From NCBI RefSeq assembly GCF_023806125.1, contig NZ_JAMSKT010000013.1, positions 1-64,000 of the forward strand: a stretch of 64,000 bases of DNA, given 5' to 3'. This document shows, piece after piece, positions 37,672 to 46,160 of the stretch. A program made the position numbers and the translations under genes. The notes beneath the pieces are model-generated. The model was not told where the DNA came from. It did not search any database and saw nothing but the letters and a program-made list of their open reading frames with translations. How positions within the stretch are numbered: position 1 is the stretch's first letter; the number at the start of each line of letters is the position of its first letter. The DNA comes from Clostridium caldaquaticum (GTDB lineage Bacteria > Bacillota > Clostridia > Clostridiales > Clostridiaceae).

Positions 37672-38724
37672 ATGAAGATATTAACTGTTATTGGAGCTAG
37701 GCCCCAATTTATAAAAGCTGCAGCAGTTTCTAATGTTATAAGAAAAAAACATAATGAAATCCTTGTGCACACAGGGCAGCATTATGATGAAAATATGTCA
37801 AAAGTATTCTTTGATGAGTTGGGTATTCCTAAACCTGATTATAATCTTTCTGTAGGTTCAGGTGGTCATGGCTTTCAAACTGGAAGCATGTTGATAAAAC
37901 TCGAAGAGATTTATACTTCTGAAAAGCCAGATTTAATTTTAGTATATGGGGATACAAATTCTACTTTAGCAGGTGCTCTTTGTGGAAGCAAACTGCTAAT
38001 TCCAGTAGCTCACGTAGAAGCTGGTTTAAGAAGTTTTAATAAGGCAATGCCAGAGGAACAAAATAGAATACTTACAGATCATATTTCAAAGTATTTGTTT
38101 GTGCCTACAGTTTCAGCAGAGAAGAATTTGAAACTTGAAGGAATAACTGAGGGAGTATACAATATAGGGGATGTAATGTATGATGGAATACTTCATTTTA
38201 AAAAAGTTGCAGAGAAGAAGTCCTCTATTATTGATAAACTTGAGCTATCTAAAGGAGAATATATACTTACTACTATACATAGAGCAGAAAATACTAATAA
38301 TATAAATAGACTTAAGAATATTATTGAGGCTTTAAATGAAAGTGAGGTTCATATAGTTTTACCGCTTCACCCCAGAACTAAAAAATATATTCAAGATTAT
38401 GGACTTTATTTTTCTCATAATGTTACAGTAATAGAGCCTATAGGCTATTTAGATATGATTGCATTAGAAATGCATTCTAAAAAGATAGTAACGGATAGTG
38501 GTGGTGTTCAAAAAGAGGCTTTCTTTATGCAGAAACCGTGTGTTACAATGAGAGATGAAACAGAATGGATAGAAACTGTAGAAAATGGTTGGAATATAAT
38601 TGCAGGTACAGACAAGCAGAAAATTCTAGATGGAATATTAAATTTTGTACCAACAATGGAGCAGGAGAATATATTTGGAGATGGAACTGCTGCTGAAAAA
38701 ATTGTTAATATAATTAGTGAGTAA
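37672..38724 (+). CDS. wecB: UDP-N-acetylglucosamine 2-epimerase (WecB/WbpI family)
   Basis: This non-hydrolysing epimerase has about 350 residues. It shows TVIGARPQFIKAAAVS, HTGQHYDENMS, VYGDTNSTLAG, HVEAGLRSF and the TDSGGVQKEAF donor loop, all diagnostic. It converts UDP-GlcNAc to UDP-ManNAc or, in a WbpABEDI context, UDP-GlcNAc3NAcA to the ManNAc3NAcA epimer. ATG 37672 has AGAGGAG eight bases upstream, right after the stop of the acyltransferase. The two genes are translationally coupled. Confidence 0.92.
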   Translation: MKILTVIGARPQFIKAAAVSNVIRKKHNEILVHTGQHYDENMSKVFFDELGIPKPDYNLSVGSGGHGFQTGSMLIKLEEIYTSEKPDLILVYGDTNSTLAGALCGSKLLIPVAHVEAGLRSFNKAMPEEQNRILTDHISKYLFVPTVSAEKNLKLEGITEGVYNIGDVMYDGILHFKKVAEKKSSIIDKLELSKGEYILTTIHRAENTNNINRLKNIIEALNESEVHIVLPLHPRTKKYIQDYGLYFSHNVTVIEPIGYLDMIALEMHSKKIVTDSGGVQKEAFFMQKPCVTMRDETEWIETVENGWNIIAGTDKQKILDGILNFVPTMEQENIFGDGTAAEKIVNIISE

Positions 38725-38751
38725 GAAAAAATATTGTTACAGGAGGATTAA

Positions 38752-39408
38752 ATGCAAAGCAGTAATAGTATTTATATTAATATAAAAGATGATATTGAAA
38801 CAAAAAAGATGCAGTTTATATTAAAAAGATTTATAGATATAGTATTGGCTTCAATTGGAATAATTTTGTTATTACCTATTTATGTGGCAATTATTGTTGC
38901 TATTAAGCTTGATTCAAAAGGACCAGCTATATTTAAACAAATAAGAGTAGGTAAAGATGGTAAAAACTTTACTATTTATAAATTCAGAACAATGGTAGTA
39001 AACGCTGAAAGCAAAAGAAAGTTAGAAATAAATGTTGATGATATTGAAAATTTTGTTTTTCAGAGTAAGAGTGACAATAGAATAACAAAAGTAGGTGCTT
39101 TTTTAAGAGAAAGCAGTTTAGATGAAATTCCTCAATTGTTTAATGTACTTATTGGAAATATGAGTTTAGTAGGACCTAGACCTGAAATACCAGAAGTAGT
39201 TAAGCTCTATCCACAAAATTACAGACAAAGATTGCTGGTTTTGCCAGGAATTACGGGGCTTGCTCAAATCAGTGGAAGAGGGGAAATAGAGCTTGGTAAA
39301 ACAATTTATTATGATTTAACTTATATTAAAAATTTTTCTATATGGTTGGATATAAAAATTATATTTAAGACCTTTATAAATGTAGTAAAAAAAGAAGGAG
39401 CTTTTTAA
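38752..39408 (+). CDS. Monotopic phosphoglycosyl transferase (initiating sugar transferase)
   Basis: This 218-residue member of the bacterial sugar transferase family has a re-entrant membrane helix near its N-terminus (RFIDIVLASIGIILLLPIYV). The catalytic core follows, with the IYKFRTM motif, the DE pair in LDEIPQLFNVLIGNMSLVGPRPE, and PGITGLAQISGRG. It transfers a phospho-sugar to undecaprenyl phosphate, starting repeat-unit assembly. Its presence with a 4,6-dehydratase gene suggests that a diNAcBac-like or HexNAc sugar may be first. It lies late in the operon. Confidence 0.92.
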   Translation: MQSSNSIYINIKDDIETKKMQFILKRFIDIVLASIGIILLLPIYVAIIVAIKLDSKGPAIFKQIRVGKDGKNFTIYKFRTMVVNAESKRKLEINVDDIENFVFQSKSDNRITKVGAFLRESSLDEIPQLFNVLIGNMSLVGPRPEIPEVVKLYPQNYRQRLLVLPGITGLAQISGRGEIELGKTIYYDLTYIKNFSIWLDIKIIFKTFINVVKKEGAF

Positions 39409-39441
39409 ATTTTCTAAGTTATATGAAAGTGGTGAAAGAGT

Positions 39442-40077
39442 ATGCTTCAAAATAAATCCATTAAAACCTTTATGGAAGAATTAGCCTCAAGCTCTCCAAC
39501 TCCAGGAGGAGGTGGTGCAGCTGCTTTAACTGCGGCATTAGCAAGTGCTTTAGGATCTATGGTTTTTAATTTAACCGTTGGAAAAAAGGTTTATGATGAT
39601 TATAATGATGAACTTAAGACTGAGATTTTAAGCAGCTTAGAAACATTAAATTCATATACAGACGAATTTATAAATTTAATGGAAAAGGATGCAGAGGCAT
39701 TTGGAGAATTTATGTCAGCTTTTAAGCTGCCTAAAAATACTGAAGAAGAAAAGAATCATAGGCAGAAGAAAATAGATGAAGGTTATATAAAAGCACTTGA
39801 AGTACCTTTAAATTTAGCAGAAAAAGCTTTTGCAATATATAAAAGCATAGAGTTTTCTGCAAAATATGGAAATAAGAATGTAATTTCTGACAGTGGTGTG
39901 GCAGCACTTCTTTTACAGGCTTCTTTAGAAAGTGCAGTTTTAAATGTTAAAATAAATTTATCGGGAATAAAGGATGAAAAATACAAAAAAAATTTACAAG
40001 AACGTTGTAAATATCTTATTGAAGAGGGGATAAAACTTAGAGATAATATAATGAAAATAGTAGAATCTAAGTTATAA
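39442..40077 (+). CDS. Cyclodeaminase/cyclohydrolase family protein (FchA/FTCD-like)
   Basis: This 211-residue all-helical protein has the family start SIKTFMEELASSSPTPGGGGAAALTAALASAL, abbreviated here to its key PTPGGGG motif, and a middle segment with VISDSGVAALL. Relatives act on folate one-carbon units (formimino-THF cyclodeaminase or methenyl-THF cyclohydrolase). The gene lies 34 bases after the phosphoglycosyl transferase without a terminator, so it may share the transcript, though no link with polysaccharide synthesis is evident. Exact reaction uncertain. Confidence 0.85.
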   Translation: MLQNKSIKTFMEELASSSPTPGGGGAAALTAALASALGSMVFNLTVGKKVYDDYNDELKTEILSSLETLNSYTDEFINLMEKDAEAFGEFMSAFKLPKNTEEEKNHRQKKIDEGYIKALEVPLNLAEKAFAIYKSIEFSAKYGNKNVISDSGVAALLLQASLESAVLNVKINLSGIKDEKYKKNLQERCKYLIEEGIKLRDNIMKIVESKL

Positions 40078-40121
40078 ATATTGTGTTTTAATAAACACTA
40101 TAAATAATATATTAATAGTAA

Positions 40122-40160
40122 AATAATATGGACATACTTAAAAACTATGTCCATATTATT
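40122..40160. terminator. Bidirectional terminator
   Basis: A perfect 15-bp stem (40122-40136 with 40146-40160) lies between the convergent cyclodeaminase and PdaA genes. Confidence 0.85.
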
Positions 40161-40175
40161 TAAGTATATGTTAAT

Positions 40176-41129
40176 TTACGGCAAATCGTTTAAAGTTTTA
40201 AACTCATAACCTTTATTTTTCCATTCTTTAAGAATCGAATCCATTATATCTGCATTTGTTTTAGAAACTGCATGTAAAAGTATTATTGCACCATTATGTG
40301 TTCTTTCCATTATAATTTTTTTCGCATATTCATGAGAAGGCTGCTGTTCTGGTATCCAATCTTTATAAGCAAAGCTCCAGAATATAGTTTTATAGCCTAA
40401 AGCTTGAGTGTAGCTCATAGAAAGTTCACTATATTTTCCCATAGGTGGTCTGAAGAATTTTGGCATTTTAGTTCCTGTAACCTGTTCAAAGGCTTTTTCT
40501 GTAAGTGTAAATTCCTGATTGAATTTTTCTTTACCTTTTAGAGCAGTCTTAGCCATGGAAGGATGACTGTCAGAGTGGTTACAAACAAGGTGTCCTTCCT
40601 CCACCATTCTTTTTATTAATTCTTTATTTCCATTTATATAATCAGTAGTTACAAAAAAGGCTGCTTTAACATTATTGTTTTTTAGGACATCTAATATTTT
40701 AGCTGTATATCCTCTCTCATAGCCTTCATCAAAGGTTAAATATAAAACTTTTTTAGAAGTATCTCCAAGATAATATCCAGAATATTTTTTTAGCATTTCT
40801 ACCACTTCGGGAGGTTCTCCAGAAGGTGTTCCGTCTTTTTTAGGCTCATAAAACCAATTTTTTTCTGAAGTATTTAAATTTGTATTATATACCTTTATAT
40901 GCTTGTGCATATTTTTATCAGATATAACTTCTCTAGGTACAATATTTTTTTTCTTTTCCTCATTTTTTATTTTAGGTGTTTCTTTAAGTTTTATTCTTTC
41001 TTTAATTTTTAAACTAGCTGATGTTTTTGTATTTTCAATGGACGCTGCAACACCTTTAGTCTGCTTTTCACTGTAAGCAATTAAGGACAAAGGAATTACT
41101 AATAGTAAAGACATTATTTTTTTATTCAT
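40176..41129 (-). CDS. pdaA: Polysaccharide deacetylase, PdaA type
   Basis: This 317-residue exported protein has an N-terminal hydrophobic signal (MSLLLVIPLSLIAYS) and a NodB-like deacetylase domain from about residue 120. The motifs YLTFDEGYERGYT, NHSDSHPSM, FRPPMGKYSE, and WSFAYKDW followed by IILLHAVS correspond to B. subtilis PdaA, where TFDNGYE replaces the usual TFDDG. PdaA de-N-acetylates MurNAc stripped of peptide, a step in making muramic-delta-lactam of the spore cortex. The close match suggests the same sporulation role. The ATG is behind GGAGG. Confidence 0.88.
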   Translation of the reverse strand: MNKKIMSLLLVIPLSLIAYSEKQTKGVAASIENTKTSASLKIKERIKLKETPKIKNEEKKKNIVPREVISDKNMHKHIKVYNTNLNTSEKNWFYEPKKDGTPSGEPPEVVEMLKKYSGYYLGDTSKKVLYLTFDEGYERGYTAKILDVLKNNNVKAAFFVTTDYINGNKELIKRMVEEGHLVCNHSDSHPSMAKTALKGKEKFNQEFTLTEKAFEQVTGTKMPKFFRPPMGKYSELSMSYTQALGYKTIFWSFAYKDWIPEQQPSHEYAKKIIMERTHNGAIILLHAVSKTNADIMDSILKEWKNKGYEFKTLNDLP

Positions 41130-41202
41130 ATTTTACCGCCTCCATTTCTTATGATATACTTTATATGAGATTAATGCTAATTATAAGATGGAGAATGCTA
41201 AA

Positions 41203-42951
41203 ATGGTTGAAATTTTTATGGAAAATATAGGTAAACTTTACGATATAATTCTACAGCCTATAGATATTATGTACAAACTTACTGCAATAAATAATTACAA
41301 GACAAAATTAAATGTTGGCAAAAATGAGAGTTTTGGTGAATTTTATTTTAATATGGTACAAAATAAAAAAAATAACGGAGTAATTTATACTCCAATAGAA
41401 ATTGCAAATTATATAGTTGAAAATACAATAAAAGATGAAAACATAATTCAAAATCCTTTTATCAGGATTGCGGATCCATCTTGTGGATGTGGAAATTTAA
41501 TAATTCCATGTTTTCTTCATTTAAAAAATATATATAAAAACAATTTAGAAAAAATTAACAAATTACATAATATCAACTTAAAAGAAGAAGATATAGAAAA
41601 ACATATAATTGAAAACAATTTATTTGGCTTTGATATAGATGAGTCAGCTGTAAAAATTTTATTAATTGATTTATTTAATATTAGTAAGTATATAAAAGTA
41701 CAAAACTTTTTTAATGCTGATTTTCTTCTTGATGAGGGAATAGAAAAATTTGATGTTTTTATTGGAAATCCTCCATATATTGGACATAAAACAATTGATA
41801 AAAATTATTCCACAGTCATAAAATTGAAGTATAGACAAATTTTTAAAGACAAGGGAGACTTGTCTTACTGCTTTTTTAAAGCAGCATTAAATAAATTAAA
41901 TAAAGGAGGCAAACTAACTTTTATAACATCCAGATATTTTCTTGAATCTCTTAGTGGAGAAGAGCTTAGAAAGACTTTAAAAGAATTTTGTTCAATTGAC
42001 AGAATCATAGACTTTTATGGTATTAGACCATTTAAAAATGTAGGCATAGATCCAGTTATAATATTTTTAACTCTTGATAGAAAGAGTGATATTATACAAG
42101 TTATAAAACCTAATGTAAGTAAGAATAAATATTTCTATAGTGCAGTTTTTGAAAAAATAGGACAAGATTTTAATCTTTTTGCAATAAATAAAGCTAATTT
42201 AAACGATAAAGGTTGGATACTAAGAGATGAAAAAGAGAGAAACATAATTAATAAAATAGAAAAAAAATGCTTCACTAGCTTAGGAAATATATGTGATAGT
42301 TTTCAAGGGATTATTACTGGTTGCGATAAGGCTTTTGTAGTAGACAGAAATACAATTATACAAGAATGCTTAGAGCAGGATATTATTAAACCTTGGATAA
42401 AGAGCAGCTATATTCATAAAGAAAAGGTTCAAAGAGCTGACAGTTATATTATTTATTCAGATTTAATATCAGATGAATATAAATATCCTAAATGTATGGA
42501 ACATATTGCAAGGTTTAAGGAGAAGCTTGTGCAGAGAAGGGAATGTAAAAATGGAATAAGAAAATGGTACATGCTTCAATGGGGCAGAAATAAAAATATC
42601 TTTGAAGGAGAAAAAATAGTTTTCCCCTTCAAGTCAAATAAAAGTAGATTTTCTTTAGATAAAGGAAGTTATTTTAGTGCGGATGTTTATTGTTTAATTT
42701 TAAAGGAACATATCCCATTTTCCTATGAATATTTATTAAAAATTCTAAACAGCAAGGTATATGAATATTATTTTAAAACCTTCGCAAAAAAACTAGGAGA
42801 AGATTTATATGAATATTATCCCAATAATTTAATGAAACTTTGTATACCTAATATTACAGATTTAAATGGTGATGTGGATGTATTTTTATATGACTTTTTT
42901 CAGTTAGAAGATTCAGAGATAGAAACCATGAAAAAGTATGTAGAACATTAA
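41203..42951 (+). CDS. Solitary class I adenine-N6 DNA methyltransferase, CamA-like
   Basis: This 582-residue enzyme has an N-terminal SAM-dependent MTase domain with GVIYTP (motif X, residues 59-64), DPSCGCGN (motif I, 91-98) and the catalytic NPPY at 189-192, then a TaqI/Eco57I-type target-recognition domain. Many segments match my memory of C. difficile CamA: NPPYIGHK, RYFLESLSG, SFQGIITGCDKAF, RRECKxGIRKWYxLQWGR and the PYKSN/PFKSN and SADVY parts. CamA methylates CAAAAA and affects sporulation. No restriction nuclease is next to it, which also fits. The ATG at 41203 has GGAG nine bases before. Confidence 0.9.
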   Translation: MVEIFMENIGKLYDIILQPIDIMYKLTAINNYKTKLNVGKNESFGEFYFNMVQNKKNNGVIYTPIEIANYIVENTIKDENIIQNPFIRIADPSCGCGNLIIPCFLHLKNIYKNNLEKINKLHNINLKEEDIEKHIIENNLFGFDIDESAVKILLIDLFNISKYIKVQNFFNADFLLDEGIEKFDVFIGNPPYIGHKTIDKNYSTVIKLKYRQIFKDKGDLSYCFFKAALNKLNKGGKLTFITSRYFLESLSGEELRKTLKEFCSIDRIIDFYGIRPFKNVGIDPVIIFLTLDRKSDIIQVIKPNVSKNKYFYSAVFEKIGQDFNLFAINKANLNDKGWILRDEKERNIINKIEKKCFTSLGNICDSFQGIITGCDKAFVVDRNTIIQECLEQDIIKPWIKSSYIHKEKVQRADSYIIYSDLISDEYKYPKCMEHIARFKEKLVQRRECKNGIRKWYMLQWGRNKNIFEGEKIVFPFKSNKSRFSLDKGSYFSADVYCLILKEHIPFSYEYLLKILNSKVYEYYFKTFAKKLGEDLYEYYPNNLMKLCIPNITDLNGDVDVFLYDFFQLEDSEIETMKKYVEH

Positions 42952-42953
42952 AC

Positions 42954-44135
42954 TTAGTTTATTTTTTCAAAAGTCCCAAATTTTACTGGACTTCCATGCT
43001 GAACTAGTGTTTTACCTTTACATAGAACATAATTTATAGTTAAATCATTATTCATGATTAAAATATCAGCTTGTTTATCTATCTCTAAGCTGCCTAAGTA
43101 GTTAAGCTTTAATATCTTTGATGGATTTTTTGTTAGAGGATGTAAGGCTTTTTCTATAGGGATATTATAGCAGTTAACCATCTTTCTAAACTCTATTATA
43201 TTACTTTCCATGGAGCCTATGGATATGCTTGTTAATCTGCCATTTTCATCAAATACAGGCATGCTTCCATTGCTGTCAGAGCTCATAGTTATGTTTTCTA
43301 TTGGGCAGCCATTATCAATCAAATATTTAAAAGCATAAGAAGCGTCAACAGGTATTGAATCATATTCTGTTTTTGATATTCCTGATGTTAAATCTAAATA
43401 ACCGCCAGTTTTAATATATTTCATACCTTGATATAAGAGAGGCATGTTTCTATTAATATGAGTTGGTAGCATATTTTGTGCTAGGAGAGGATATGAATTA
43501 ATTATTTCCAGAAGAGGATATAAACCTTCCTTATCATCCCCTACATGTATGTGTAAAATACCGCATTTTCCAGAAAGAAGTCCAGCTACTCTGCAATCTA
43601 AAGCCAAACGTTCAATATCTTCTTTTAATGGTTTGCTTCCCCTATGGTCAGAGATAGCAATTTCTCCAACTCCAATTATTTTGTCAATAAGTATTATGTC
43701 ATCTCTTGAGCTTTCAGTTATAGTTCTGGTAGGAAACTGGTAACATCCAGTCCATATGAGAGTATTAATGCCTTCTTCCTCTAATGCTCGAGACTTTGCA
43801 AGTAGACTGTTTAATGAACGGGTTGTGCCGTCAGTACCTAGACAGCCTACAACGGTAGTAACTCCAAAGGTTGTTATTTGTGAAAGCTGAATTTCAGGAG
43901 TTCTTGTAGTATATCCTCCTTCACCTCCGCCGCCTGTAAGATGTACATGCAAATCGATAAATCCAGGAGTAACTATTTGGTTCGAAGCATCAATAACTTC
44001 AACATCATAGAAATCTTTTGGCGGTATAGGTATATAGTCAGCTATTTTTGCGATTTTATCATTACATATTAATATATCTTTTTTTCCTATAAAATCGGGT
44101 GTATATATAAGTCCATTTTTTATTAACTTTAACAT
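42954..44135 (-). CDS. iadA: Isoaspartyl dipeptidase (beta-aspartyl-peptidase)
   Basis: This 393-residue amidohydrolase-fold enzyme cleaves L-isoaspartyl dipeptides from damaged or turned-over proteins. It has the FIDLHVHLTGGGGEGG metal-binding signature, GEIAISDHRGS, LPTHINRN with the metal histidine, and the MSSDSNGSMP catalytic aspartate loop. At the position of the carboxylated lysine of E. coli IadA (GVKCAISDHR) it appears to have Glu (GVGEIAISDHR), seen from memory of that sequence. It lies between the methyltransferase (convergent) and speE (same strand), separated from speE by a terminator. Confidence 0.9.
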   Translation of the reverse strand: MLKLIKNGLIYTPDFIGKKDILICNDKIAKIADYIPIPPKDFYDVEVIDASNQIVTPGFIDLHVHLTGGGGEGGYTTRTPEIQLSQITTFGVTTVVGCLGTDGTTRSLNSLLAKSRALEEEGINTLIWTGCYQFPTRTITESSRDDIILIDKIIGVGEIAISDHRGSKPLKEDIERLALDCRVAGLLSGKCGILHIHVGDDKEGLYPLLEIINSYPLLAQNMLPTHINRNMPLLYQGMKYIKTGGYLDLTSGISKTEYDSIPVDASYAFKYLIDNGCPIENITMSSDSNGSMPVFDENGRLTSISIGSMESNIIEFRKMVNCYNIPIEKALHPLTKNPSKILKLNYLGSLEIDKQADILIMNNDLTINYVLCKGKTLVQHGSPVKFGTFEKIN

Positions 44136-44175
44136 ATTTATTAATCCTCCTAGAAGATATCAATATAATTTTTTA

Positions 44176-44224
44176 AAACCTCCAAAATAGTAACGTTATT
44201 AGTGTTTTACTATTTTGGAGGTTT
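44176..44224 (-). terminator. Terminator downstream of speE
   Basis: A perfect 18-bp inverted repeat (44176-44193 with 44207-44224) sits after the speE stop, with TTTT on the speE strand. Confidence 0.8.
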
Positions 44225-44234
44225 ATTCATTAGT

Positions 44235-45062
44235 TTATTTTATTAAATCTTCAACATATTTTGGAAGAGTAAAGCAAGCTTTATGGAGTTTTTTGGTATA
44301 ATATTTAGTTTCAAAATCTATTCTATTTGATAAATTCGCATTTTCTGGATCATATTTTTTAGAGCCTATAGTAAAGCTCCAGAAGCCTCCAGGATATGTA
44401 GGAATAGCTGCCATAAACATTTTTGTAATTGGAAATACAGCTTTAGCATCATTAAATACTTTTTGTACTACTTGAGGAAGATAAAATGGAGTTTCTGTTT
44501 GAGCTATAAATATTCCATCTTCAGTTAGGCATTCATAAATTTCTTTATAGAAGCTTCCTCCAAATAAGCCTTCAGCAGCTCCAAAGGGGTCAGTAGAATC
44601 AACTATTATTACATCAAATTCATTTTTATGTTCATGAACATATTTTATACCGTCTCCTACAAAAACCTCGCATCTTGGATTGTCCAGTTCGCAGCTTATT
44701 TCAGGAAGATATTTTTTGCATTCCTCAATAACGCATTCATCTATTTCACAGAGCACTGCCTTCTCCACAGAAGGATGCTTTAGTATTTCTCTAATTGCAC
44801 CGCCATCTCCGCCACCAACAACCAATACTTTTTTAGGATTTGGATGAGTGAATAAAGGAATATGACTTATCATTTCATGATAAACAAATTCATCTTTTAT
44901 GGTAGTTTGAACTATGCCGTCAAGTACTAACATTCTGCCGAAAGCTTCAGTATCTAATACGGCTAGATCTTGATATTTAGTTTGTTTCCTTACTAAAGTT
45001 TCTTTTATTTTATATGTCATTGCAGCATCGCTAATTTGAGCTTCTTTGAGCCACATATCCAT
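44235..45062 (-). CDS. speE: Spermidine synthase
   Basis: This 275-residue aminopropyltransferase has the decarboxylated-SAM site [14 protein letters not shown], the acidic residue [16 protein letters not shown] and the catalytic VIIVDSTDP loop, all in the canonical order. It makes spermidine from putrescine. AGGAGG stands eight bases from the ATG. The arginine decarboxylase-like gene at 12841 and potABCD at 54587 belong to the same metabolism, but no agmatinase (speB) or SAM decarboxylase (speD) is present in this window. Confidence 0.95.
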   Translation of the reverse strand: MDMWLKEAQISDAAMTYKIKETLVRKQTKYQDLAVLDTEAFGRMLVLDGIVQTTIKDEFVYHEMISHIPLFTHPNPKKVLVVGGGDGGAIREILKHPSVEKAVLCEIDECVIEECKKYLPEISCELDNPRCEVFVGDGIKYVHEHKNEFDVIIVDSTDPFGAAEGLFGGSFYKEIYECLTEDGIFIAQTETPFYLPQVVQKVFNDAKAVFPITKMFMAAIPTYPGGFWSFTIGSKKYDPENANLSNRIDFETKYYTKKLHKACFTLPKYVEDLIK

Positions 45063-45267
45063 ATGGTAAAACCTCCTTGTATGTATTCCCTAATTTATTT
45101 TTCCTTTGTAAACATAGATAATTATAACAATCATTTTTTATATGGGCAATACTTCTATTGATAAAGAATAAATAAAATTTTATCTTTATATAAAAAATAT
45201 TGCAATAAGTATAAAATAATAATAATATGGGAAAAATATTAAAGTATGTATAAAATTTTTGATTTTG

Positions 45268-45296
45268 GCAGGAAAATAATGTAATATATAGAATAT
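45268..45296 (+). promoter_or_regulatory. Sigma-H promoter of the spoIIA operon
   Basis: The -35 element GCAGGAAAA (AGGAAAA at 45270-45276), an 11-base spacer and ATAGAAT (45288-45294) fit the sigma-H consensus RnAGGAwWW and RnnGAAT, as at B. subtilis spoIIA. It lies in the 309-base speE-spoIIAA spacer, whose remainder is AT-rich with no other element I can name. No perfect Spo0A box was found. Confidence 0.65.
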
Positions 45297-45371
45297 TAAT
45301 ATAGGGTAAAAATTTACTTTTTATCTTCATCAAATTAAATTAAATAATATTGCGAAGTTAGGGGGATACAG

Positions 45372-45707
45372 ATGTATTTAAAGTTTCAGAAAGAAGATGA
45401 AAAGCTTATAGTATATATGATGGGAGAATTAGATCATCATAGTGCAGAGGAAGTAAGAAGTAAAATAGATGACAGGTTGGATAGGGATACAGTAAACAAG
45501 CTTATAATGGATTTTACTAACGTTACATTCATGGATAGTTCAGGCATAGGTGTAGTTATTGGACGATATAAAAAGATTTCTTTAAAAAAAGGAGAAGTAT
45601 GTATAACTAATGTAAATAATTCTGTTAAGAGAGTGTTCGACTTATCTGGTATGTTTAAAATTATAAAGCTTTATGATAATGTAGAACAAGCATTAAAGAG
45701 CATTTAA
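45372..45707 (+). CDS. spoIIAA: Anti-sigma F factor antagonist SpoIIAA
   Basis: This 111-residue STAS-domain protein has the phosphorylation loop FMDSSGIGVVIGRYK, in which Ser57 corresponds to the serine phosphorylated by SpoIIAB in Bacillus. Its unphosphorylated form frees sigma F in the forespore by binding SpoIIAB. The ATG follows a GGGGG ribosome site. It is the first gene of spoIIA, 15 bases before spoIIAB. Confidence 0.97.
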   Translation: MYLKFQKEDEKLIVYMMGELDHHSAEEVRSKIDDRLDRDTVNKLIMDFTNVTFMDSSGIGVVIGRYKKISLKKGEVCITNVNNSVKRVFDLSGMFKIIKLYDNVEQALKSI

Positions 45708-45722
45708 TGTGGGGGGATAAAG

Positions 45723-46151
45723 ATGTACGATAACATGATAAAAATAGAATTTCAAAGCAAATCACAAAATGAAGGTTTTGCAAGAGTTGCTGTAGCGGCT
45801 TTTGTTTCACAATTAGATCCAACAATAGAAGAGATTACTGATGTTAAAACTGCTGTGTCTGAAGCTGTTACTAATGCAATAATACATGGTTATGGAGGAA
45901 AAGAGGGTATAGTTAAGATTGAAGCAAGGATTAAAGATAATGAACTTACTATTACTGTAAGTGATGAAGGAGTAGGCATAGATGATATTGAACTTGCTAT
46001 GCAGCCTCTTTATACTTCAAGACCAGATTTAGAGAGATCAGGAATGGGATTTACAGTTATGGAAACTTTTATGGATAGTTTAGAGGTAACATCGGAAAAG
46101 GGTAAGGGAACCAGCATAACAATGAAAAAAGTTTTTAAATCTTTAAGTTAG
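45723..46151 (+). CDS. spoIIAB: Anti-sigma F factor/serine kinase SpoIIAB
   Basis: This 142-residue GHKL ATPase has the N-box [19 protein letters not shown], the G1 box SDEGVGID and the G2 segment SGMGFTVME. It binds and inhibits sigma F and phosphorylates SpoIIAA, giving forespore-specific activation. It starts at ATG behind GGGGGATAA and runs almost into sigF, consistent with strict co-expression of the three proteins. Confidence 0.97.
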   Translation: MYDNMIKIEFQSKSQNEGFARVAVAAFVSQLDPTIEEITDVKTAVSEAVTNAIIHGYGGKEGIVKIEARIKDNELTITVSDEGVGIDDIELAMQPLYTSRPDLERSGMGFTVMETFMDSLEVTSEKGKGTSITMKKVFKSLS

Positions 46152-46160
46152 GTGAAGAGT

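Noticed and set aside
39442-40077. The cyclodeaminase gene as part of the polysaccharide pathway
   Set aside because: Its family acts on folate one-carbon units; proximity and lack of a terminator are the only link.
41203-42951. Restriction-modification system
   Set aside because: No nuclease or specificity gene is adjacent; the neighbours are pdaA and iadA, and the sequence fits a solitary CamA-like enzyme.
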